Shown: positions 10,787 to 23,778, counted from the stretch's first letter. The stretch is DNA of 64,000 bases from Albizia julibrissin (GCA_037074505.1 CM073482.1:11542001-11606000), one strand, 5' to 3'. A program made the numbers and translations. Notes: generated by a model not told the origin, from the letters alone.

Positions 10787-13234
10787 TGTAATATCCCAAA
10801 TTTTGGGACTAGAGGCATAAGATTAAGCCTGAATTAAGTTGACTGCTAGACCCTGGTTTAGCAAATGTCCCTATAAGGTATGTTTAAATTCCCTAAAATT
10901 CCTTTATATCATTGGATATTAAAATAAATTATATTATTGAACTAAATAGCTCGGGGAATAACAAAAAGAAGTGATTGGAAGTCACACACAATATAGTAAA
11001 GTAGAACACAAAGTAATTTTGCTATTGGTGAAATTCCAGGTATGGCAGTGATGATTGTGTAACATGTTTTGATAGATAAATGATGGTGAAAAATTATGAA
11101 ACTTTCCAGAATGAACGTAGACTTATTAAGCTTTAATTTGATAGGTCATATAAGTTATTTGGAGTTGTACACAAAGAGAAATGAATTTTTGAAGTTAGCC
11201 CAACGAAATTAATTATTTTCTATGCCAGCATCCAAATATTAAAATTCTGGGAAGAGTGAGTTTCTAATTGGAAAAATTTTATATTTTTCCTTAAAATTAG
11301 ACTCAATAAGGGTAGTATAGCCTTTGGAATAACTCCAATTTTACATTTGTACAATTAGATATGAATTTTCAAAGTTAATGAAAAATCTGCAGAATTTGGT
11401 ATTATGTGCGAAAATTCATTATTTGGGCCAATCAAGTGGTGACACGTGGAAAGGCAATTTAACACCACATTTAATCAATTCATCATCATCTTCAGCTTAT
11501 TTTCACAGAGAAAAGAACCAGAAGAGAGAGGGAGAGAGAGACAAAAATGGTGGAAGAGGAGAGAGGAAATCTTTTCCTCCGAAACACTGCCAAAACGGCA
11601 TCCTCTCTCAAAGTACCCTTCAGAAAACTTCTTTTACTCATCGAGATCTTCATTCCTACGGTTTTAGATTTTCATTTGGAGGTGCTTGACGCCATCTCAC
11701 CGGTCGGGGTGTTGCCAGAATTCCGAACCATTTGTGGAAACGGGTAAAGGTAAGCGTAAGCTTCCTTTTTAACCGATTGGTTTGTTGTTTGGATGAGTTT
11801 TTGGAAGGTTGGGTACTGTTCATACTGGTTTAAATTGATGTTTTCAATGGCTAAATCATGTCTAATGAGTGTTTAAATAGCTAATCACTTGATTAGAAGT
11901 AGAAAGGAAGAGATTAAGCCAAAGAAAACAAGAAAACAACATATTGCACCTAAGAATATGATTTTCTGCCCTGTTTTGACGTGGAGGAGGAGTAAGAATT
12001 TGATGATTTTGATGCTTCCAATAGCTTTAGGAGGCAAAATTGTGTGAGTGTGCAAGTTTTCATGAATTTTGGATACTTGTACATGAATTTAGAAGTTTTA
12101 GAAGTTAAAGGGTAAATGTTGTGTATTCCATTTTCTGGAGGCAGTTTTATGTTGACGAGTTTTTGAGTAATCAAATGTTATCTAATGACCATGAAACTTT
12201 CTATTATAAAAGTAGAGAAATAGACCTTTAATTTGATAGGTCATAATGGTTAATTGGATAAGTATTCTATGAGATATGAATTGTTAAAGATATGCCCTGT
12301 TTTCTGGAAAGAATCTGAAATAGTTGGTGTTTGGAAAATTTTTGGGAATGGTGTGGTGGTGGCGTTTAAAATAGAGTATTTGTATGTAAAAATAAACTTA
12401 AATGGATTAAAATAGAGCTTTGAACCACCTCAATTGGATTTCTATAGAATTAATTATGATTTTTCAAAGTTTGGTCAAAAATGCTGGTAGATTGAGTACC
12501 ATGCGAATTTGAGTAAGAAATTGGCCAAATATAATTGGAATGAACTCCAAGGGTGAAAGTAAGCCTGTAGGGCTAATGTGGGCCATTGGGTATCTACTTT
12601 TCATGGCTCTAATAATGTTATCACTTTCCTAGGGCCATGAAGTGATAAAGAAGGAGCAATGGTTGGCGGATCAAGGGACAAGAAGAGAAGAATATAAAGT
12701 CCAAGAGGTAGTGAACTTACCTTTTCTGCATGTATGTGATATGTATGTCTTGCATTGATTATGTGATTGCTTTTCCTATTTGTGTGGAACGTGTATGATT
12801 GGTTGAAGCTCTGTTATATTTGTGCAATTGCCATATGTATGTCATAACATCGAGCATGCAGCATGTCATTATGTTGGCATGAAATAGTGTAGGCAAGCAT
12901 GTCACGCATTCATATATATCTGGCATGCATAGTGGTAATGTTTGCTACTGAGATTCTCTCGAATCTCACTCCTCCTAAACAACCATTCAGACAGGTGAGC
13001 ATTGGAAACGTGCTGAGATCAGAAAAGAGGTATGCACGAAGAGGACTGTTGCTTGTTGTTTGAAGGTCTGTAAATATTGTGTAAACCTTTGGTGGGGAAA
13101 CTTTTGTATTATAATCAAGCAATATTGTATTAATATTATCAGTATATTCATGCTATTTCTGTATGCCCACTAAACTACGCATTGTTACTCTGAGTAAGGT
13201 CAGTAATAAGGGATATATGAGGCGGGTCGTTACA
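10787..13234 (+). mobile_element. Solo LTR of a chromovirus (TSD GGTGT)
   Basis: The block begins TGTAATATCCC, ends GGTCGTTACA, and is flanked by GGTGT at 10782-10786 and 13235-13239. It shares internal landmarks with the LTRs of the other chromoviruses here, such as ACTGAGATTC followed by TCGAATCTCAC near 12945-12970 and the GAACTTACC segment near 12713. No coding region is attached, so it is the product of LTR-LTR recombination. It sits a few bases right of the inverted chromovirus. Small open frames within it (for example 11378-11747) are not coding. Confidence 0.9.
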
Positions 13235-13239
13235 GGTGT

Positions 13240-15229
13240 AATTGATAAATAAATAATGATTTGACATAAAATAGAATTCATTGGAAAATACTAAATTTTG
13301 ACCCTGTTTTAGTTTTTAGGCAATATCTGGAGCTCTAGATGTTGAATTGGGACATTCTTTATATGGATAGAAAGCTGAGAAAAATTCCTACAACTTTTAT
13401 GTTGAGGCAAAGACTCATTTATGTCCTTAAGAGCTCCGAATTTTGCTTAGAAGTTGAGCACATGATTTTGTCCAGTTCTGACCTTTGTCCACTAATTTGA
13501 CCATAACTAGAGCTACAAATGTTTAAATGAGGAGATCTTACATGATTTTTCAAGCTAAGATCCAGATCTACAACTTTCATGAAGACAACAAAGTGAGATT
13601 CCAACGTTTTAATTGCCAAACGCTAGCTGTAATCAAGGAGAAAAGGTGGTCACAAAGTCAATATTGGTGGCTTAGAGTCAAGATTCTTACCTAACATGTG
13701 GAAATTCTTACACCCAATTCATCTATAAATAGAGGAGTGGAAGGCACAAGGGAGGATATCATCTTAGAGTTTAATTTCATGCATTTTATTGTTCTTGCAT
13801 ACCTTCTTCATGGAAGGTTTATGTAGTCCTCCTTTATGGATGATATAGGTTGCCTCCTACATGGAAGGTTTTACCTCCTATATGGAAGGCTATATTTTTC
13901 TATTTTCATGCATCTTATAGTTGTATCTTTATGTTTTAGAATTTAATAATTATGTTTTATGCAATATTTATGAAGTTTTCAATTTATTTTGGTTTTGTTT
14001 TTAATTTCATTATGAGATAAATTTTCATTTTCCTAGGGTGATGACGTAGCTTACTAATGACGGATTGAATCTTAACTTATTAAATCTAGTTCTAGTTTTT
14101 CCTTTATGATTGATTTTTAATTATTTTTATTAATGCTTTCAATTGATTGCACACCTTTTGGATGATTTTAATATGCATGTTGAGACCGGAAGGAGATATA
14201 TGTGTGTGGATCCTATAATTAAAACCATAATTTGCATATGAAATAGGAATATATTCATATGGGTTGTGTAGTCTTAAATGAGTTCCATAAATCTTAATGC
14301 ATGATTGATTGCTTAAATTCATATAGGAATATATTGGGTTAACAATTAATGATAGAATTATTTGACCTTGGAAGATGCTAGTGATTAAATTAGGAAAACT
14401 TGACTATCAATAATGTGGAATAAATTTGACTAGAATAGATAGGTGATTCAATCCGTAATTTGTTAAGTAAAATCTAATCCCTAGGGCCTTTTTCTCATAT
14501 TTGTCTTCACATCAATTGCATTCACATATAATTATTTTTATCTTGTATTCACATTTACGACAGCTTACCTCTATATTTCTTGTTTACGACAGTGTACACT
14601 TGCACTTCTAAATACACCATCCTACACTCGTAACATTATCTATTACTTAAGTCTTGTAATTTAAAGTTTATGATGTGTGAATAATCATAAATACTGTAAA
14701 ATATTTTTAAACAAAATTCTAACGTGTAATTAAATATATAATCAAACTAATAATTTCTTAACTTTATACAAAATTTAAATTTTTCCCCTTTATTTATACA
14801 TATTTGAAAAGAAAATTTAGTAGTTGATTGGGTTGTCAAAGCTTCGTTGAAGGGGCTGTGTTCAAAAGATTGGAAGTGGAGACCTCCATCAAGTTTGCAA
14901 AGGTTGATTGAAGCGGATTACAGGGACTCTTTTTTTGATAATGGCTAGACATTTTAATCATTTAACGGTTGTTTTGTTCTTGCTATGTTTATGTTTTTAT
15001 GTTCCTATTTTAGTTGTTTATGGTTTTGTAAAGACTGGTGCTATTGTTGAATGAAGGTAAAAAAATACTGAAAAGAGGATGGTGCTGAAAAAGAAAATCG
15101 CATATGAGGTTGAAATTTCATTATCACAATGATTTATTTAATTTTTCTTTGTATCTCCCTAAACTCTTTTGGAGGAGGGGGAGTGGGAGTTAAAAAGAAA
15201 TATTAATTTCATGTGGGAAATTATGTCTA
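13240..15229. other. No gene recognised; repeat-like intergenic sequence
   Basis: About 2 kb without a convincing frame. Parts of 13260-13650 and 13760-14500 read like retrotransposon LTR or leader sequence, including three imperfect copies of CCTCCTNTATGGA-like text near 13820-13890. I cannot set boundaries or a family. A segment at 14645-14700 recurs near 45975-46030 and 46340-46390. Confidence 0.35.
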
Positions 15230-16675
15230 AAAATGTCTAAAATGTTGCTAACGCAATTTTAGGAGAATCAAAAGGTTTTGATCGACAAGATAAAGAGACT
15301 TGGTGGTAGGATGTGACTGTTCAAGAGAAAGTGAAATATAAGAAAGATTGTTTTAAAGCCATACACTTGTGTAATAATGTTGGAAATTGGGAAATGTATC
15401 ATTTGGCTAAAAAGGAGACTAAGAAGGCAGTGAGTGAAGCACGTAATAAAAGTATATGAGGAGTTTTATAAAGAGTTAGGGACAAAGGCATGAGAGCGTA
15501 AGAGTTATAAGATCACAAAGAATAAGGAGAGAAAATCGAGAGATTTGGATCACGTGAGGTGTATAAAGGACGGAGAGGGCAACGTTTTGGTTACTGATGG
15601 AGATATTAAGAATAGGTAGGAAGCTTACTTTTATAAGTTGTTCAATGATGGAGGGGGAGGGTCGCCTTGGGACTAGGAAGATTTAACAACTCGAGAAGGT
15701 GATCTCAATTTGTCATTTTACTTGAGAATTTGAGTTGGCAAGGTTAAGAAAGTTCTTAAGAAAATAGAAAATGGTAAAGCTGTTAGACTTGATTGTATCC
15801 CTGTTGAAGTTTGAAAATGTTTGGGTAAAGAGGGTGTGTTGTGGCTCAAAATTATTTAATGAGATTTTACGATCCAAGAAAATGTTAGATGTGTGGAGAA
15901 AAATTACTTTGATCCCTATTTATAAGAATAAAGGGGATATTTAGAATTTTGCAAACTATAGAGGAATTAAGCTTATAAGTCATACAACGAAATTGTGAAA
16001 AAAGGTAATTGAACACAAGTTGAGGTTGGAGACTAATATTGCTGAATACCAATTTGAATTCATGCTAGGAAGGACCACAATAGAAAATATTTATTTATTA
16101 AGGAGGCTAATGGAAAAGTATTATAGCAAAGAGAGGGATTCACTACTACAAAAGAGGCTTTTAGCGGCGCACCTCTAATAACACTTCTTCAAAGAAACGC
16201 CTTAATACTAGAGGTGCACCTTTATATATTAATGGACACTTTATCATGAAGCGTCGGTTAAGGCCTAAATATATGAATTATAATAATAATAATAATAATA
16301 TATTGCCTTTAAGGCCATTGCTTTCTTATTCATTTAATTATTTAAAGCTATGATGCTTGTTTGGGAAAGCGCTGGAGCTTCTCTAGACTTTGTATGCCAC
16401 TTGTACATCAAGCACCATATAAGGATCTATTTTAACTTTTCACCAGTCCGCCATTATCATCATCTTCGAGTGCCCTCCAGCTCCCAATTTCCTAGAACTC
16501 CATTGCCCCACCATCTTGTCTTATCCCTTTTAGTCATCACTCTATTGTCTTGGTTCTCATTTCCTACAAAGATTGGTCTCGCATATATTTTTTCCTTATT
16601 TTCTCGGCCTCCTACAAAAGTCCCTTAGCTTGTAAGTGTTTTTTATATACAGAAGCTTAAATCTGTATGTTTTTT

Positions 16676-16716
16676 TTCTTCTTCTTCTTCTTCTTCTTCT
16701 TCTTCTTCTTCTTTTT
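16676..16716. repeat. (CTT)n microsatellite
   Basis: About 13 CTT units inside the CACTA element. Confidence 0.95.
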
Positions 16717-17081
16717 AGTTAAAATCTTTCATGAATCTTATATGTATGCTTAACTTTTTTTCCCAAGTATTTACTTAAAGTTTAAACTCTGCCTTCTTAA
16801 ATTTTCTATACATTGTAAGTTTTTTATTTTATTTTTGAGCTTACAAATATAATAATACTAGTTTAATCATCCGTAGAACTACATGTACCAGTAACGTGTA
16901 TGGCTCAAGTTTAGGCAACTTAAATATTGAAGTTTTTCTATGTTTGATAGATGAAGATGAGAATTCAATATTGCAAAGGAAACTTGCAAGTTTGATGATG
17001 GATTTGGACTGTAGATACAGATCGAGGGTTTCATTAGAAAAAAGAAAACAATTACGCAAAATTTTTTTTTAAAAAAGAGAC

Positions 17082-17340
17082 ATTCTATGACGCTTCCCTA
17101 GAGAAGCGCCGTAGGAGGTGTATGACCTCCTACGACACTTCCCTGGGGAAGCGTCATAGGAGGTCCATACTTCCTACGGCGCTTCTCCACAGAAGCGTCA
17201 TGGAAGTGTATTTTTTTTAAAAAAATAAAAAACAAACCTACGATGCTTTTATAAATCCAAGAAGTGTCGTAGGTTGTTTTTATGACGCTGAAAGCTACGG
17301 TGTTTCTCAAGCGTCATAATATTTATAAAAATAAACGTCG
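17082..17340. repeat. Inverted subterminal repeats of the CACTA element
   Basis: Units such as ATGACGCTTCCCTAGAGAAG and GGGGAAGCGTCATAGGAGG alternate in both orientations and can form nested hairpins. In CACTA elements such repeats bind the TNPA-type protein (established for En/Spm; inferred here). Confidence 0.75.
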
Positions 17341-18881
17341 TCTATAGTGTTTTTTGTAGTAGTGATTTGCATATGGTTTTCATTAATTTGGAAAAAGTGT
17401 ATGACCGTATGCCAAAAGATGTAATTTGGAAAGCCTTGGAATAAAAGGGAATGCGGGTTGCATATATCAAAGCCATTTAGGACATGTATAAGGGGGTTAC
17501 AATCAATGTTAGAATGCTTGGAGGTGTTACAAAGGACTTTCCTATAAGGATTGACCTATATCAGGGATTAGCTTTGAGTTCTTATTTGTTAACCTAGTGG
17601 TAGATGTTCTAATTGAGACTATAAAAGAAGAGATCTCTACATGCATGCTTTTTGTGGATGATGTAGTTCTATTGGTTGAATCCAGGGAGGAAATTAATTC
17701 TCAACTTGAGATATGTAGATGGACTCTGGAATTGAAGGGCTTTTATTTGAGTAGAAGCAAAACTAAATATATGCATTACAATTTTGATAAGAGACAAGGT
17801 AGAAAGTGAAGTGGAAGTTAAATTAGGGGCAAATCATTCCATAAGTGATAAAATTTAGATATATGGGATCAATTATACAAGAAGATGGTAAAATTGATGG
17901 ATATGTTCATCACATAATTCAAGTTAGATGGTATAATTAGAAAAAACTACTAGAGTTATTTGTGATCAGAAAGTACCTAATAAGATAAAAGGGAAGTTTT
18001 ATCACACTGCTATAAGAACATCAATGCTATGATACAATATAAACATAAAATGGGGGTAGCCGAGATGAGGATGTTGAGATGGATGTGTAGACATACAAGA
18101 AAAGATAAGATTCATAATACTCATATACACGAATGAGTTGGAGTGGTCTCTATTGAAGAAAAAATAGTAGAAAGTCGTTTGAGGTAGTTTGGACATGTTC
18201 AACGAAGGTCATTGAGTGCTCCAGTGAAGAGAGTTAATCAAGCAGCATGGAGTCCTATAAAACGAGGTTGAGGAAGGCTAAAGTGAATGCTCAATGAGGT
18301 CATAAAGAGAGATCTTTTGGTTAATAATATATCTAAAGATATGGTTTTCGACAGAGCACAATGACATTATGTGATCCATATAACCGACCTCACCTAATAG
18401 GATAAAGACTTTGTTGTTGTTGTTGTTTTTATATCTTCTTAAACTCACTACAAAAAAAACAAGTAATTTCTGATGGATTTTCTGACAGAATAGAGGTTTT
18501 TTGCGACAGAATTTCTGACGAAAAAATTCTGTCACAAATTGATTTGCGACGGAATATGACTTTCCGTTGCAATTTAAGACAAAATTTAAGATGGAAATTC
18601 CCTCACAATTTGAGATGGAACTTTCCGTCGCAAATTGTGAGGGAATTTGCGATTTGAAACTTTTCGTTGCAAATTGCGAGGGTTCCGTGGCAAATTCGTC
18701 TACGCTATTTTTCAACGGAAACCTCCAGCCGGCAGCCACCACCGATCAGCAACCGCCACAGCCACCTCACCTTCGACTGCCTATGTCTTGGTCAACCGCT
18801 GCGTGTCCCAGTCAACTGCCACATGTCACCCTCCATCGTGTGCCACGTGTCGCCCTCCGTCGCCCGCCACGTGTCAAAAGA

Positions 18882-18960
18882 AAAAATGGTTGCATTTTGT
18901 GACCAAGTTGAGATTTGAAGCCATGACGTGTATGCTAGTGCCTTTGCCAGTTGAGTTAAG
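18882..18960 (-). repeat. tRNA-like segment, inverted relative to the copy at 1214-1293
   Basis: On the minus strand it reads ACTCAACTGGCAAAGGCACT, then CTTCAAATCTCAACTTGGTC, colinear with 1225-1285. It belongs to the CACTA family interior. Confidence 0.5.
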
Positions 18961-18997
18961 AAAAATCTGTATGATTTAAATGTAAAATCATATACAT

Positions 18998-19007
18998 ACT
19001 TACATAC

Positions 19008-19045
<38 letters not shown>
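18998..19045. repeat. (TACA)n / (TA)n microsatellite
   Basis: TACATACATACATACA grades into TATATATA. Confidence 0.9.
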
Positions 19046-19051
<6 letters not shown>

Positions 19052-19170
19052 ACATTACAATTTAGTTTCCTTATTTTTGTTACGTAAATATTATATCTAA
19101 ATTTTTATTATTAATATATTTTATTTTTATTGTATTTATAAAATTTGTATTTGTATATAATATATTATCA

Positions 19171-19174
<4 letters not shown>

Positions 19175-19224
<50 letters not shown>
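19175..19224. repeat. (AT)n microsatellite
   Basis: About 25 AT units in the CACTA-like element. Confidence 0.95.
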
Positions 19225-19226
<2 letters not shown>

Positions 19227-21267
19227 ATAATAAATATGAATTAATATTTTTTTATTTATATTATAATTTTATAATTTTTGGGGGAAAATTATATTATAAT
19301 TTAATAATAATTTAAATTTTAAATTATAATATAATTAATATATAATAATTAGATTAATCATTAATTAAATAAATTATAATAAAAAAAATTTAAAACATTA
19401 ATTAACACATATTTCTGACGGAATTTTCTACGAATAAATTTTATCAAATTTTCCGACGGAATTTCCATATGTAATTTCGTAAAAAACGTTACGTTAAGAT
19501 TTACGACAGAATTTCCTATGGACATTTTCCATTGGAAAGTTTCTGACGGAATTTCCGACGATTTTTAGACAATTTTAAGTAAATATATTAAGTATGCATT
19601 TTACTATATTTCACACACCCACGCACACAGAAGTTTTTTAGAAAGTTTTGTATTGATGTAAACCGTTTTATGAAATTTTAAGTGCCTTTTGCATCTTTTT
19701 TCTAAAATATCTATAGAAGTATATGAAATTTACATGCTGCTTATCAGAAAATAGTAATTAATATTACTAATTCATATTAAATAATAAAAAACTTAAAAAG
19801 TGAAATGTTAACTAAATTATTTTCTAACAAATCACATTTATGTGTTAAAAAAAGTTATTCTAGTTTAAGCTAATATTGGTAAAAATGAGTTTTGTTTCAA
19901 TGATACTATCATGGTATGGCATGCTTAAATTATTTTTTGATTATTCTCTTAAAAAAAATTCATTTGATTTAACATATATTAATGTTGATATATAGAGACA
20001 TAAAATCATAAAGCAATAATATTTAGCCAAAAACGTTACGTTAGGCTTTGCGATGAAATTTTCGATAGAATTCTCATTTGGAGCTTGTTATGATTCTCCC
20101 AGACTCAATTCATACCACACAACTAATTAATATTTGGTCATTTTAACAATAATGGTTATATGTTAATCTTATTTTAAAAAAAGAAAATCTACTTAATCTT
20201 TCTAATTTTACATAAGGTTTTATTTTGATCTCTTAATTATTAATGAAGTCAATACGCTTACAAATTTCAATGGGATCTATTTTAAATTGTAGAATACTAA
20301 TTAATTTTTTTTAAGATGATAACAAAAATTATGTATTGATAGAATTTTTTTAAAACTCAATCCTTTGAATATTTTGGTATAAAATGCATTGTATATGATA
20401 CGAATTTAATTTTTCATATGATTCTCATAATAATTAAAATTTAAACTCTTAATAAATGTGAATTCCCTCTCTCTTTTCTTTTCCAGATGTGCTGATTATA
20501 TTATTTTATGCTTTCAATCAAGAAGATTAAGAAAAATTAGGTATAAGGATTCAAACGGTGAAGCTCACTTGTAGATCTACAATCCAGCTTCAGATTTCTG
20601 AAACTCTCTTAAAAGCTCATTGATAGATTTTAAAATCTGCAATGCAACTTCAATGACTGATCATTTCTAAAAAACGTTGGTTAGCATAAATCTTTTTTAT
20701 TTTCGTTTTTCCTACCAACCAAACAAAGATTTTTCAAGAAAGTCATAAACTTAAAAATTAGTAAGAAGAAAAAATGCAGGGAAGATGATAATTAATACAT
20801 AATAAATAGTTTAATCATTAATTAAATAAATCATAATAAAAAAATTTAAAAAAATAATTAATACCTATTTCCGACGGAATTTGCCACAGAATTTGAGACG
20901 GAAATTTTTGACGAAAAATTTCCGTCGCAAATTTTTGATTTGCGACGGAACTTTTCCATCGGAAATTCCAATTTGTGACAGAATTTCCGATAGACTTTTT
21001 TTCGTGGGAAATTTCCATCGGAAATTTTGATTTGGGTCGGAATTTCCGACAAAATTTTTTTGTGGGAAATTTCCGTCTCAAATTTTGATTTTTTGTGGAA
21101 AATTCCTGTCGCAAATTCCGATTTGCGACGGAATTTTTTATGGACTTTTTTTGTGGGAAATTTCCGTCGCAAATTCTGTCAGAAATTCTAATTTACAACG
21201 GAATTTCCAACGGACTTTTTCTGTGGCAAATTCCGTCGGAAATGGACGGTTTTTTTGTAATGCATTA

Positions 21268-21492
21268 AAGAGCCAGTTTGGACTCCAAGTTTAAATGGCA
21301 AGACGAGATTGGATGTGCTTGTGAGTCAAATTAATCCTACAGTTTGAAGCATAAATTGGGATGAGTACCAACTTCTGATTGAGATAGATTTGAACTTAGA
21401 AAAAAATTGTAACTTGGTGGAGGTTGGTGGGGAAAAAAAGTGGAGCCTCGCCAGCTTTTGATTAAGAGTTAAAAAAGGTACAGTAAGAGGGG
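21268..21492. repeat. Dispersed repeat, copy 1 (second copy near 46108-46340)
   Basis: Landmarks CCAGTTTGGACTCCAAGTTT, AAATTGGGATGAGTAC and GAGGTTGGTGGG recur in the same order at 46108-46340. The copies have diverged by small indels. No coding potential is clear. The young chromovirus abuts it on the right. Confidence 0.6.
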
Positions 21493-23778
21493 GAGTAATA
21501 AATGCATGGTTCAGAGGGCACACAGAAATAGCGGAAATATACTGATAATAAGTGCTTGTTTATATTACAGACAATTCCCATAGGGTTTTTAAAATATAAA
21601 AAAAATCCAAAGAAATAAATATTACAACTAAAGATAACCAATTGTACTCCGTTAGAACCGGACCTTCAATCACCGGTAATTATTGTTTTGCCCTTAGAGC
21701 CGCTACCTTCTGCTGGAATATTTTTAAATATTGAAAAAGGGTGAGATTCGAATGAATCTCAGTAGTAACATACAATCCGACATATAAAATGTGAAAATAG
21801 ATATGCAATGCACCATGTTATGTAAAATGAAAATGCTGTGTGTACACTGTCCGAGGCCAAACGACTGTTTGCAACCCCAGCTTAACTCTGCGCCTCCGTT
21901 GGGTCCCAGACCACAACTAAGCTAATATGCGTGTCCCAGACACTGTGCTCATAATACAGAAAAATGGAATACACAACATATAAATACTCACATAGTGTAT
22001 GAAAGAAAGAGTTACTACCTGGGTCCTTTTTCAGTCCGATTCTTATCCAAAACTTTTAACTGGCTCGGGCTATTACCAATTCCTATAAATTAAAGTTAAC
22101 AAGTAATTGGTTATTACTTGCATTACTACTGCTTTAACCATATTCTAGTGGTTATCTCAGTTTCAGTGATTTCTGCATAGTATAATTCTCCACAATACAA
22201 CTTTTACTATTTTTCATAAAACTGGCAGATTTTTCAGTCAACTTTGAAAAATCAGAATTAAATCTAGAAAATTCCAAATTGATTGGTTTCAAAGCCTATG
22301 TGAAGCTATTTAAATGTGTTTTAATATAAAAATACTTATATATGATCAATGATAACACAATACTCCCAGAAATTAGCTAAACCTCCCCTATTCCAAATTT
22401 TCTTTCAGAAATAAACTCAACTTTGAAAATTCATATCTTCTAATGTACAAGCCCAAAAATTATAATCCACCTATAAAATTAATTCTCTTACTGTATACTA
22501 TAAATCTGAAAAGTTTCATAATTTTTGGTAAAGTGTTGGTTTTCCAAAATTTTACCACAACCAATCTGCCTTCCAAAAACATAATCTGGCAGTACTTAAA
22601 TTCAAAAATTCATAACTAAATCCAAAAATTTCCAAATAGAGTGGTTCAAAATTCTGTGTGACCATATTTAATTATAATTTAAGGAAAAATACATACTATT
22701 AGAGATTACATGGCTAAAGTTCCAGAATTCACAATTAATACAACTATGCCAGAATTTGTTCCAGATTCAGTGCTTAAGCTTCACAAATTCATTTCTTCTA
22801 ATATACTAATCCAAATGGTACATATTATATATCAAATTAAAGCTCCTTATGTCTATGTTATGTCTGTAAAGGTTCATAATTTTTGGACTAGTTTTAACTA
22901 ACGAAATGAATTTTATAACCAAAATGATTCCAGAAAACTAACCGAACAACATCTCCTCTTAATTTCTAAAAATTCCTGATTTATACATAATCATCCAAAA
23001 ATTACAACCACATGTATTCTCACATAATTTTTCATTTAGAATCTATTGGTGATATCAAATTTATCAAATTCTTACTCCTTGTATATCTACACCTTATTCT
23101 GACCATAAATAATAGCAACTTAATTTCAAAATCACTCAACTTCCAACAACTATAAATCCTCATAAACAACCCAAACCAACTGTATAACAATAGAAAAAGA
23201 TATAAAAGACTTACCTAAATAATATTCAAGGCTTGCCTATGGTGACTGACTTCTCCTTCTTCCACTTCTCCGGCAATTATTCTCACCTTAGTCTTCCTTC
23301 TCTCTTACTCACGTCTCTCTCTCTCTCTCTCTATATATTTTCTACTTCTCTAGTCTTCTATGTGACTTGACCGAATGGAATGGAAAAATGAGAAGTGTGT
23401 GTATGTTGCCTTGTATTTATAGTGGAAGGATATGTATTTGTTTATTAAATAAATGTGTGTGTGTGCCATGAGGTGTTTATTTTAATGGTTGTGTGTGTAG
23501 TGTGGGAAGTGTGTGCCATGAGTGATGTGTGAAGAGCATGTGAAGCAAGTGTGGCATGTGAAGCATGGGTGGCATGGGAAGCATGGATGGCATGGAAAGC
23601 ATGGGAAGTGTGGGTGTGTTTTTAACAATATATTTATATAGGTATATTTTTATCCTATTAATAATACACATTTAGCCTTAATATTTTCCCTTATCTAATT
23701 TATGACCATTTATTGTTGTTTCATGAATTTTCAGGAAAATAGGCATTTAATTCGCAAAATAAATTTTGAGATGTTACA
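21493..23778 (-). repeat. 3' LTR, lacking its last 31 bases
   Basis: It matches 28573-30858 at an offset of 7080 throughout. The LTR start on the minus strand (TGTAACATCTC at 23778) is complete. The other end stops at GAGTAATAAATGC instead of running on to the TG/CA terminus. The small frames at 22710 and 23477 recur in the other LTR and are not genes. Confidence 0.93.

Larger units (their letters stand above)
16141..17364. mobile_element. Non-autonomous CACTA element inserted in the LINE (TSD ATT)
   Basis: The ends are CACTACTACAAAAGAGG and TTTTTTGTAGTAGTG, flanked by ATT at 16138-16140 and 17365-17367. It is 1224 bp long with no transposase. The right subterminal region (about 17082-17340) holds inverted copies of GACGCTTC / GAAGCGTC units. 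The reading of the LINE is continuous across the insertion, so it is younger than the LINE. Confidence 0.93.
15230..18430 (+). pseudogene. Decayed RTE-type LINE reverse transcriptase, 5'-truncated
   Basis: Fragments in shifting frames match plant non-LTR retrotransposons. They include the region before the polymerase (about 15240-15640), LLRRLMEKYYSKERD just before 16141, LHMVFINLEKVYDRMP right after 17365, the catalytic FVDDVVLLVES at about 17650-17680, and a C-terminal stretch (about 18050-18390) with MRMLRWMCRHTRKDKI and FGHVQRRS-type text. The element ends in GATAAAGACTTTG and a short (TTG)n tail near 18405-18425, as plant RTE elements do. The endonuclease part is missing, and many stops and frameshifts mark it as old. 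The CACTA insertion at 16141-17364 splits it; joining the flanks restores a continuous RT motif order. Confidence 0.85.
18446..21262. mobile_element. Non-autonomous CACTA-like element
   Basis: It starts CACTACAAAAAAAAC and ends GGTTTTTTTGTAATG, with one mismatch in the terminal GTAGTG. Subterminal regions (18460-18710, 20870-21250) are dense in TTCCGTCGCAAATT-type units in both orientations. The interior has a GC-rich block (18720-18890), an inverted tRNA-like segment (18882-18960), AT microsatellites and a second internal cluster of terminal-type repeats (19410-19575). About 90 bp before each of the 19.4 kb and 20.87 kb clusters are alike, so part of the end has been duplicated. I see no matching 3-bp target duplication (ACT against CAT). 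The open frames on both strands are by-products of the repeat unit and not coding. Confidence 0.75.

Noticed and set aside
11378..11747. Three overlapping frames of up to 103 codons
   Set aside because: They lie in the leader-like part of a solo LTR, overlap one another in different frames, and carry no motif.
18278..21172. Several overlapping frames with FPTKKFCRK / SVANCEG-type repeats on both strands
   Set aside because: These are translations of the TTCCGTCGCAAATT subterminal repeat units of the CACTA-like element; the repeats read through in every frame.
22710..22901. 63-codon frame that recurs identically at 29790-29981
   Set aside because: Both copies lie in the two LTRs of the young chromovirus; the identity is that of the LTRs and not of a duplicated gene.
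23477..23671. Met/Pro-rich 64-codon frame, also at 30557-30751
   Set aside because: It comes from GTGTGGCATG-type repeats in the LTR; low complexity, no homology expected.
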